Source: Sphingobacterium oryzagri (GTDB taxonomy: Bacteria; Bacteroidota; Bacteroidia; Sphingobacteriales; Sphingobacteriaceae). Taken from it: 64,000 nt of DNA. A program made the translations under genes and the position numbers. The notes below the pieces were generated by a model, which saw nothing but the letters and a program-made list of their open reading frames with translations, did no database searches and was not told where the DNA came from. Location of the stretch: assembly GCF_028736175.1 (NCBI RefSeq), contig NZ_CP117880.1:5084001-5148000 (forward strand), in the 5' to 3' direction. Positions 7,644 to 14,650 of this stretch are shown one piece after another (within the stretch, counting starts at the first letter, position 1; the number at the start of each line of letters is the position of its first letter).

Positions 7644-9383
7644 ATGAATACCATAGACCAAGCCACAAACAATCGAATCCAACAATGGTTGACCGCCGAA
7701 TATGATTCAGAGACGGTAGCACAAGTACAACAACTTGTCGATAACAACGAAGAAACAGAATTAATTGACTCGTTTTATAAAGACCTTGAATTTGGAACGG
7801 GCGGATTGCGCGGCATCATGGGTGTAGGTTCAAACCGAATGAACAAATACACTATTGGCAAGGCCACACAAGGCCTGGCCAACTATCTTAAAAAACAGTT
7901 TCCCGACCAAGCCATCAAAGTAGCCGTTTCTTACGATAGCCGTAACAATTCCCAAAAATTTGGGCATCTGGTGGCCGATGTGTTCTCGGCCAACGGTATT
8001 CATGTTTACTTGTTTGAAGCATTGCGCCCGACACCAGTTCTTTCTTTTGCCGTTCGCCATTTTGGCTGCCAGGGCGGTGTTATGCTTACAGCGTCTCACA
8101 ACCCAAAAGAATATAACGGCTACAAAGCCTACTGGAATGACGGCGGACAGCTCGTTGCTCCGCACGATAAAAACGTAATTACCGAAGTGGACGCCATCTC
8201 ATCGGTAACCGAAATAAAGTTTGATCGTCAGCCAGAAAACATCACGCTTGTTGGCGAAGATTTTGACCAGCATTATGTCGATGCCAACAAAAAACTTAGC
8301 ATTCATCCGGAAGCTGTAGCCGCAGAAAAAGATCTTAAAATTGTGTTTTCCTCGATCCATGGTACCGGCGTGACCATCGTACCGAAAATGCTGGAAGCGT
8401 GGGGATTCACCAATGTACACTTGGTGGAAGAGCAGGCTACACCTGATGGTAATTTCCCGACAGTCGTTTACCCGAATCCCGAAGAAGAGGAAGCCATGTC
8501 TATGGCAAAGAAAAAAGGCGAAGAACTGGATGCGGACGTTGTGATGGCGACAGACCCGGATGCAGACCGCGTAGGGCTGGCTGTAAAAAATCATAAAGGT
8601 GAAATACAGTTATTGAACGGAAACCAGATTGGTAGCTTATTGATCTACTATGTGCTCTCCTCCAAAAAAGAAAACGGGAGCTTAAAAGACAATGATTTTA
8701 TCGTAAAAACAATCGTTACCTCCAACCTGATGACTGCCATCAGTGACAGCTTTTCCGTAAAACACTATGAAACGCTGACAGGCTTTAAATTTATCGGCGA
8801 AGTGATGACCCGCGTAGAAGGAAAAGAAAACTACCTCGTAGGCGGCGAAGAAAGCTACGGCTTCTTGGTTGGCGACTTGGTAAGAGACAAAGATGCTGTA
8901 AACGCCTGTGCATTTATCGCAGAAATGGCTGCCTATTTTAAAAGTCAGGGTAAATCCTTATTTGATGTGCTCTTATCTCTCTATGAGCAATATGGTTTCT
9001 ACCAGGAAAAACTGATTTCGTTGACAAAAAAAGGTAAAGCCGGAGCAGAAGAAATCAAACAAATGATGGCTGACTTACGCGCGAATGCGCCACAAACCTT
9101 AGGCGGTGTAGCGGTTAAAGAGATACGCGACTATGCCCATGGTGTAGCCACCGTATTGGCAAGCAACTCGCAAAGCAGTATCGACCTGCCAAAATCCGAT
9201 GTTTTGCAGTTTATCACCGTAGATGGCGATGTGATATCGGCAAGACCATCAGGAACGGAGCCAAAAATCAAATTTTACTGTTCGGTAAAAGAGCCGCTTG
9301 CTTCCCGCGACGCTTACGAAGAGACGGCCATCAAGCTGGAAGAGAAAGTAAAAAATATCATGGCCGATATCGTTAAAGATTAA
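7644..9383 (+). CDS. Phosphosugar mutase (phosphoglucomutase/phosphomannomutase)
   Basis: This 579-residue cytosolic enzyme of the alpha-D-phosphohexomutase family moves phosphate between C1 and C6 of hexose phosphates. The catalytic phosphoserine loop TASHNPKEYNGYK has Ser151, the metal-binding loop is DPDADRVG, the sugar-binding loop GGEESYGF, and the phosphate-binding loop RPSGTEPKIKFY lies near the C-terminus. The length and GLRGIMGVG opening fit the long PgcA/PGM2-like subgroup. It is followed 2 bp later by a NUDIX hydrolase, suggesting cotranscription. Substrate preference between glucose and mannose phosphates cannot be read from the sequence. Confidence 0.94.
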   Translation: MNTIDQATNNRIQQWLTAEYDSETVAQVQQLVDNNEETELIDSFYKDLEFGTGGLRGIMGVGSNRMNKYTIGKATQGLANYLKKQFPDQAIKVAVSYDSRNNSQKFGHLVADVFSANGIHVYLFEALRPTPVLSFAVRHFGCQGGVMLTASHNPKEYNGYKAYWNDGGQLVAPHDKNVITEVDAISSVTEIKFDRQPENITLVGEDFDQHYVDANKKLSIHPEAVAAEKDLKIVFSSIHGTGVTIVPKMLEAWGFTNVHLVEEQATPDGNFPTVVYPNPEEEEAMSMAKKKGEELDADVVMATDPDADRVGLAVKNHKGEIQLLNGNQIGSLLIYYVLSSKKENGSLKDNDFIVKTIVTSNLMTAISDSFSVKHYETLTGFKFIGEVMTRVEGKENYLVGGEESYGFLVGDLVRDKDAVNACAFIAEMAAYFKSQGKSLFDVLLSLYEQYGFYQEKLISLTKKGKAGAEEIKQMMADLRANAPQTLGGVAVKEIRDYAHGVATVLASNSQSSIDLPKSDVLQFITVDGDVISARPSGTEPKIKFYCSVKEPLASRDAYEETAIKLEEKVKNIMADIVKD

Positions 9384-9385
9384 GC

Positions 9386-9928
9386 ATGGAAAAGTGGACA
9401 TTACTAGATTCACGGTATATTATTCAACGCCCCTGGGCGACTTTACGTGTGGACAAGCTAAAACTGCCAAACGGAAACGTGAAGGATGAATACTATGTGC
9501 TGGAATATCCTACCTGGGTTAACATGGTCGCTATTACCGAAAATCAGGAAGTGCTCTTTGTACAACAATATCGGCATGGTGCTGATGAAATCCTGATTGA
9601 GCTGCCTGCCGGTGTCGTGGAGGAAAACGAAGATCCGGCTGTTGCAGCAAGACGTGAGTTACTCGAAGAAACCGGCTACGCCTTTGACACGATCGAACAT
9701 ATCTGCCAGCTGTATGCCAACCCGGCAACCAGCGGCAACATCACGCATACTTACCTGCTCACGGGTGGAAAAAAGGTGCAGGAACAAGAACTCGATCATT
9801 CAGAAGATATTGAGGTGGTGCGCATGACGATGGACGAGGCTAAACAATTTTTAGCCGACAATAAAATCGGCCAGGCCTTGCACTCCGCAGCCCTGTTTTA
9901 TACTTTTCAAAAATTAGGTTTGCTTTAG
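9386..9928 (+). CDS. NUDIX hydrolase, ADP-ribose pyrophosphatase-like
   Basis: This 180-residue protein carries a complete Nudix box (G-x5-E-x7-R-E-L-L-E-E-T-G-Y) at about residues 73-95, which binds Mg2+ and cleaves nucleoside-diphosphate-linked substrates. The flanks (EVLFVQQYRHGADE before, YANPATSGNITHTYL after) resemble ADP-sugar/ADP-ribose pyrophosphatases. It starts 2 bp after the phosphosugar mutase stop, and nucleotide-sugar housekeeping is a plausible shared theme. A terminator overlaps its stop codon. Confidence 0.9.
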   Translation: MEKWTLLDSRYIIQRPWATLRVDKLKLPNGNVKDEYYVLEYPTWVNMVAITENQEVLFVQQYRHGADEILIELPAGVVEENEDPAVAARRELLEETGYAFDTIEHICQLYANPATSGNITHTYLLTGGKKVQEQELDHSEDIEVVRMTMDEAKQFLADNKIGQALHSAALFYTFQKLGLL

Positions 9929-9941
9929 GCAAACCTAATTT
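9911..9941 (+). terminator. Intrinsic terminator overlapping the NUDIX stop codon
   Basis: A perfect 13-bp stem (9911-9923 and 9929-9941) with loop TTTAG is followed by TATTCC. It includes the last codons of the NUDIX gene. Confidence 0.75.
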
Positions 9942-9987
9942 TATTCCTCTAAAACCATCCCTACCCGAATAATCCACAGGTTTTTTG

Positions 9988-9995
9988 TACCTTTG
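9988..9995 (+). promoter_or_regulatory. -7 promoter box very close to a start codon
   Basis: TACCTTTG matches the Bacteroidota -7 consensus TAnnTTTG and ends only 4 nt before the ATG at 10000. No clear TTG was found at the -33 position. If used, the transcript would be leaderless or nearly so. Confidence 0.45.
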
Positions 9996-9999
9996 CGCC

Positions 10000-11313
10000 A
10001 TGGCAAGAGAAATTTTTGAGACCAAGCGAAAAGCACTAAAAATTAACTTAAATCCAGATATCTACGGCACGTTTGCAGAGATTGGCGCAGGGCAGGAAGT
10101 CGCGCGCAACTTCTTTGAAGCGGGCGCTGCATCGGGCACTATTGCCAAAACGATTTCAGCCTATGATATGGCGTTTAGCGATGCGATATATGGCGTAGAA
10201 GAATCCGGACGATACGTTAGTCGCACACGCTTAAACAAAATGCTCAACCACGAGTTTAACTTGCTTACCGAGCGCCTGCATGGCGAGAAATACGGCTCAA
10301 AAAAATTCTTCGCTTTTGCTGACACCGTGACCACCCTTAACTTTACGAAAACAAACGATCCGCACGGTTGGATTGGCGTACGCTTTCAGCACGAAGTAGG
10401 CGGCCCGGTAAACGACATTGTGATTCACATACGCCTGTTAGACAGCGACTCTCGCCTACAATCAAAAGTTTTAGGCATACTTGGCGTCAACCTGATTTTT
10501 GCAGCGTATTACTACGCTGAAGATCCACAAACGATGATCGAGTCACTGGTCGATAACCTTTCCATCGGATCGGTCGAGATTGATTTGGTCAAAGTTTCCG
10601 GACCTGTATTCGCAACAGCGAATGAGCGCTTGCTAAACCTTTACCTAATTGCAAAGGGATTTGCCAAAGCAGCGATCTTCCGGCCTGACGCCAAAGCCGC
10701 TCAAATCAAAGACTACCTTTACAAAAAGAATATCATCATCCTGCGCACCAAATACCGCCAAAAATCGAATCCAAACTTTGACCTATTTAACTTAGCCGTG
10801 GAGCAGTTTGAAAAGAACACCGGCGCAACACCGGAAGATTCGATTGTGCTCATTGAAGTATTGATGGGCAATGTGCTCGATGACGAAAGTGCAATTACCG
10901 ATGAGGATTTAAAATACTTTGCCGAGCGCGCCGAATACCTGTGCTCTACAGGCAATAATATTATCGTATCGAACTTCCGTCGAAATAACCACCTGGCTGA
11001 ATTTGTCAAATCCTTCAAACCAAAGCACGTCGGTATCGCCACCAATGTGTATAACTTGAAGAACATCTTCAACACCCACCAGTACAACAAAGAAGAATAC
11101 ACCAACGAGCTGCTTACCTACATATCCGGCATGTTTAGCAAAGACGTAAAACTTTACGCTTACCCTTATTTGGATCGCAAAACAAACCAAATCGTGACCA
11201 CTAAAAATATGCCTGTAGCAGACGAAGCTCACCACCTCTTTGACTTCTTAACGCAAAATAAATACATTGTAGATATCGAAAACTACGATGAGAAATTTGT
11301 GAAGACGGTGTAA
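10000..11313 (+). CDS. Conserved Bacteroidota protein of unknown function
   Basis: This 437-residue soluble protein begins MAREIFETKRKALKINLNP, followed by YGTFAEIGAGQEVARNFF, GTIAKTISAYDMAFSDA and GRYVSRTRLNKML. I recognise it as a widely conserved Bacteroidota family without an established role. Database names I have seen for it (receptor, nucleotidyltransferase) are not supported here: there is no signal peptide, no plug or barrel, and no nucleotidyltransferase HxGH motif. The ATG at 10000 is chosen over a TTG at 9985 because the family sequence begins there and a -7 box would lie inside the longer version. Confidence 0.85.
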   Translation: MAREIFETKRKALKINLNPDIYGTFAEIGAGQEVARNFFEAGAASGTIAKTISAYDMAFSDAIYGVEESGRYVSRTRLNKMLNHEFNLLTERLHGEKYGSKKFFAFADTVTTLNFTKTNDPHGWIGVRFQHEVGGPVNDIVIHIRLLDSDSRLQSKVLGILGVNLIFAAYYYAEDPQTMIESLVDNLSIGSVEIDLVKVSGPVFATANERLLNLYLIAKGFAKAAIFRPDAKAAQIKDYLYKKNIIILRTKYRQKSNPNFDLFNLAVEQFEKNTGATPEDSIVLIEVLMGNVLDDESAITDEDLKYFAERAEYLCSTGNNIIVSNFRRNNHLAEFVKSFKPKHVGIATNVYNLKNIFNTHQYNKEEYTNELLTYISGMFSKDVKLYAYPYLDRKTNQIVTTKNMPVADEAHHLFDFLTQNKYIVDIENYDEKFVKTV

Positions 11314-11492
11314 CATCGGTGGTTCACATTTTCGTTCTGGACAAGAGGTTAAATCGACTTTTCGATGGGCTTACTATGGCACAAAAAAAAGCAATAAAAC
11401 GGATTTAAAAATCGAAAAGCGAGCCGCTACAAATCGATATCAATTAAATCTCGCTGTGTGTCATCGACAGATTGTTCCGTAGGCAACTTTTC

Positions 11493-11924
11493 CTAATAAA
11501 TGGGCATAAAGTATCGCTTATCGCCTTTATTTAACGTACTGAAAGATTTTATTTTGGAGTCTTCTATCCAAATATCACAGATAAATTGCTCCCCAAGTTT
11601 TACAGTGTACATATCTTTTAGTAGCGATCTGTCGTCTAGAATAAAAGACGAAGGATTGTTTAGCGATTCAATTTCTAGCTCATTAACATCCTCTTGCTTA
11701 ACACGTTCTTTCAACGAATTTATTAAGGTTACTAGAAAATCTCTTTGTTCATCTGTCAATCTATTATGCTGATCAGCATGTGTAAAATAAGTATCCGCTA
11801 AAATATCTATGCTTTGTATCCTTTGAAGATCAGAAAAAAAACTTTTGATGAGAGGTTTATCGTCGTGCCCTTCACAACAAGACAAAAGCAGGGTTAAAAG
11901 AATGAATGACATCATTTTTATCAT
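11493..11924 (-). CDS. Small putative lipoprotein, possible immunity protein
   Basis: This 143-residue protein has a short signal peptide with a lipobox (LLLSC, Cys16) and a mostly alpha-helical, charged remainder. No family is recognised. Its start lies 22 bp downstream of the stop codon of a truncated coding fragment on the same strand. That arrangement resembles an immunity gene behind a polymorphic-toxin C-terminus; this role is inference only. The local sequence is visibly A/T-richer than the flanking housekeeping genes. Confidence 0.6.
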   Translation of the reverse strand: MIKMMSFILLTLLLSCCEGHDDKPLIKSFFSDLQRIQSIDILADTYFTHADQHNRLTDEQRDFLVTLINSLKERVKQEDVNELEIESLNNPSSFILDDRSLLKDMYTVKLGEQFICDIWIEDSKIKSFSTLNKGDKRYFMPIY

Positions 11925-11946
11925 GATAGACTGTTTCTTATATTAG

Positions 11947-12135
11947 TTATTGTAATAAACCTTCATTCGAGGGAGCAGTTCCTCCGAAATTATCCTTCGT
12001 AATGTTCTGGTTACTCAATTGTCTTATATCCTCACCAAGGCTACCTGGATTAGCACCGCCTCCACCGGGCCAACGACCTATTGATGTGGGTAAATTTATA
12101 CCCGCAGCTCTGAAAAAGCCCAAAAAGCAAGTAAT
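11947..12135 (-). pseudogene. 5'-truncated coding remnant (possible polymorphic-toxin C-terminus)
   Basis: An open stretch of 62 codons with no start codon ends in TAA at 11947-11949. The peptide includes FFRAAGINLPTSIGRWPGGG, ANPGSLGEDIRQLSNQNI and a tail ending SNEGLLQ. The Gly/Pro/Asn-rich composition is protein-like rather than random, and an in-frame stop at 12136-12138 closes it upstream. Its position just before a lipoprotein gene suggests the last piece of a secreted or RHS-type toxin whose body was lost. I cannot name a toxin family, and a chance open frame is the alternative. Confidence 0.4.
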
Positions 12136-12138
12136 TTA

Positions 12139-12470
12139 GGAAACCTGCATTATTGATAATTAGTTTGGTTAAATTAAAAACTCAAAAAACATCAATGTTT
12201 TTACTTAAGATAAGGAAACGTAAATAAATATATCGATTCTTATTTTAATCAAAAGAAATTAACAAAAAAAAGCATATGCAAGAGTAGCGTTGGCTTGACT
12301 CAGACATGTGCGCAACAGTCTAAAATAAAATTCTTCCCAAATAGTACTTACAAATAATGATTGAAAACGATCATGCTCCTCTGCCTATAACTATCAGCTT
12401 TTTCCGTAAAATTTCATGCTGTGGGTCGATTTTTGCACAGCATGAATCGTACATTTGAAAAAAGAACTGG
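12139..12470. other. A/T-rich non-coding gap
   Basis: About 330 bp between the truncated fragment and the amidase gene. The sequence is A/T-rich with stops in all frames and I see no RNA gene or repeat. It probably holds the amidase promoter, but no convincing TAnnTTTG box was located. Confidence 0.5.
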
Positions 12471-13292
12471 ATGAGACGGATACATTATGCCCTTCCTGCT
12501 TTGCTGCTATTAATGGCCTCCTGTGGCGGAGGAAAGTACGCAGCAACGGAAAAAATCTATAAAGAAAAAGCGAAAAATTTTGCCAAACAATACGAACAAG
12601 CACCCGTAGAAGGTCAGCTAGAAAAAATACTTGCGACCGATAAAGCGTGGATTGCGACAACAAATTTCGGAATCCGCAAACCAAACTACGTAATGATACA
12701 CCATACTGCGCAAGACTCGTTGGCGCAGACCGTCAAGACCTTTCACAACGAAAAAGTCGGCGTAAGCTCACACTACGTGGTCGGGCGAGATGGCAAAATC
12801 GTGCAGATGCTAAACGATCTATATCGCGGACATCACGCCGGCTTAGGACGATGGGGAAACGACACCGACCTCAACTCTTCATCTATTGGCATTGAGCTAG
12901 ACAACAACGGCACAACAGATCCTTGGTCTGACGCGCAAATCGGCGCGCTGCTTAGCCTTTTGCAATATTTAAAAGACACGTACAAAATACCTCAAGCCAA
13001 TTTTATTGGCCATATGGACTATGCCCCAACACGCAAAAACGACCCATCACGATTTCCGTGGAAAACACTTGCAGATCGCGGTTTTGGTTTTTGGTATGAT
13101 GACGTATTAGAAACGCCGCCAGCGAATTTCGATCCTAAATTAGCCCTGCGCGTTATCGGCTACGACGTGAAAAATGTAAATGCAGCAATCAAGGCTTTCA
13201 AAATACACTACATTCAGCGAGATACGACAAGCGCCAGTCTCACACCGCAAGATCTAAAGATACTATACAGCATTTTTAAGAAATACTTGTAG
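12471..13292 (+). CDS. N-acetylmuramoyl-L-alanine amidase (amidase_2 / AmpD-like lipoprotein)
   Basis: This 273-residue protein has a lipobox (LLMASC, Cys18) and an amidase_2 fold. The zinc-site residues are visible: His77 in YVMIHHTA, His181 in FIGHMDYAP and Asp191 in RKNDPSRFPW. SSHYVVGRDGKIVQM and SSIGIELDNNG are further family segments. The enzyme would cut the bond between N-acetylmuramate and L-alanine in peptidoglycan, at the outer face of the inner membrane or the outer membrane. It stands alone, followed by repeats. Confidence 0.92.
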   Translation: MRRIHYALPALLLLMASCGGGKYAATEKIYKEKAKNFAKQYEQAPVEGQLEKILATDKAWIATTNFGIRKPNYVMIHHTAQDSLAQTVKTFHNEKVGVSSHYVVGRDGKIVQMLNDLYRGHHAGLGRWGNDTDLNSSSIGIELDNNGTTDPWSDAQIGALLSLLQYLKDTYKIPQANFIGHMDYAPTRKNDPSRFPWKTLADRGFGFWYDDVLETPPANFDPKLALRVIGYDVKNVNAAIKAFKIHYIQRDTTSASLTPQDLKILYSIFKKYL

Positions 13293-13302
13293 GTTAAACG
13301 AT

Positions 13303-13705
13303 TTTAGCGCAAAAGAAGCTCTATATAATCGTATAGCGAATGCCTCGTCATCGAGGAATTATGACGAAGCAATCTTCAAATTATCTGATGACTGACGTTA
13401 TCCGCATAGCCGTCATCAACACAAGCCTTCACGATTTGCAAAGCGGTCATCAAAAAAGTCTCCTGCTGTGGTGGGGAAAAGTAACGCGCTTGGATTTGGT
13501 GCGCCGGGATAAAGCCTGGGAATCATGTCGAAGCCCCGAGAAGGATTTGATGTTATTCCAGCTTTAAAAGCGCGTTGGCTTTGCTGCGACGGCTTTTGCG
13601 ACAAACAACCTTCAGGAGACTTGAAGAAACTTTCTTCCTTGGGTTCTTCCAAGGAAGGCCATGCCGCGGCGAGCGGCGGAAAGATTGGTGGGAAGCAAAA
13701 GAATA
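13303..13705 (-). repeat. Diverged copy of the long hairpin repeat
   Basis: The stretch carries, in the same order as the copies near 53.9 kb, the blocks GGGATAAAGCCTGGGAATCA, TTATTCCAGCTTT, CAACCTTCAGGAGAC, TTCCTTGGGTTCTTCCAAGG and GCCGCGGCGAGCGGCGGAAA, with many substitutions. Its first 120 bp also resemble the body of the 175-bp tandem unit that follows. No credible protein is encoded. Confidence 0.7.
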
Positions 13706-14475
13706 CGACTCCCCCGGAGTCGAAAATATATTAAAATTCCTTTACTATAAAGATGTAATCCCGCTGGGATTAGCAAAAGAAGCTCTGTATAATCGTATAG
13801 CGAACGCGTCGTCATCGCGAGGGCAACCGAAGCGATCTTCAAATTATCTTCTGACAGGCATTATCCACATGGCGGTCATCAACTCCCCTGGAGTCGAAAA
13901 TATATTAAAATTCCATTTACTATAAAGGTGTAATCCCGCTGGGATTAGCAAAAGAAGCTCTGTATAATCATATAGCAGATACGTCGTCATCGCGAGGCCC
14001 ACCGAAGCGATCTTCAAATTATCTTCTGACTGGCATTATCCACATGGCGGTCATCAACTCCCCTGGAGTCGAAAATATATTAAAATTCCATTTACTATAA
14101 AGATGTAATCCCGCTGGGATTAGCAAAAGAAGCTCTGTATAATCGTATAGCGAACGCGTCGTCATCGCGAGGGCAACCGAAGCGATCTTCAAATTATCTT
14201 CTGACAGGCATTATCCACATGGCGGTCATCAACTCCCCTGGAGTCGAAAATATATTAAAATTCCATTTACTATAAAGATGTAATCCCGCTGGGATTAGCA
14301 AAAGAAGCTCTGTATAATCGTATAGCGAACGCGTCGTCATCGCGAGGGCAACCGAAGCGATCTTCAAATTATCTTCTGACTGGCATTATCCACATGGCGG
14401 TCATCAACTCCCCTGGAGTCGAAAGTATATTAAAATCCCATTTACTATAAAGATGTAATCCCGCTGGGATTAAGA
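13706..14475. repeat. 175-bp tandem repeat array, about 4.4 units
   Basis: Units begin at 13706, 13880, 14055, 14230 and 14405, nearly identical to each other. Each full unit has a 17-nt palindrome of the form (c/a)(g/a)ACTCC-nnn-GGAGTCG, about 33 nt of A/T-rich spacer, and a second palindrome TAATCCC-GCT-GGGATTA. Then come a GTCATCGCGAGGG...GAAGCGATCTTC block and TTATCCACA, which is the consensus DnaA box. The perfect boxes are at 13861-13869, 14036-14044, 14211-14219 and 14386-14394. The array fills the gap between the amidase and gcvP. Confidence 0.92.
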
Positions 14476-14528
14476 AAAAGACCTCTCTTACGATAAAGAA
14501 ACTCTATATGCAATTGAGCTTAAAAAAA

Positions 14529-14545
14529 TAATCCCGCAGGGATTA
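14529..14545. repeat. Isolated 17-nt REP-like palindrome
   Basis: TAATCCC-GCA-GGGATTA is the same 7-3-7 palindrome as in the array, with a one-base change in the loop, followed by the same AGAAAAAGA flank seen after 14472. Confidence 0.75.
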
Positions 14546-14589
14546 AGAAAAAGATCTCTCCAATAATAAAAAAATACGATATGCATTAA

Positions 14590-14627
14590 CAAAAAAGCTG
14601 CCTCCATAATATGGACACAGCTTTCTT
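14590..14627 (-). terminator. Intrinsic terminator of gcvP
   Basis: AAAGCTG (14594-14600) pairs with CAGCTTT (14618-14624) around an inner TCCATA/TATGGA stem. On the minus strand the hairpin ends in a run of T. It lies just past the gcvP stop. Confidence 0.7.
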
Positions 14628-14650
14628 GATATCAAAAAGAGTTAGGCAGA

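Noticed and set aside
9985..10000. A longer start (TTG) for the conserved unknown gene
   Set aside because: It would lie across the -7 promoter box, and the recognised family begins at the ATG at 10000.
13561..13925. Possible CRISPR-like or coding array in the 13.3-14.6 kb region
   Set aside because: The unit is 175 bp and almost wholly identical, with no short repeat/unique spacer alternation and no cas genes.
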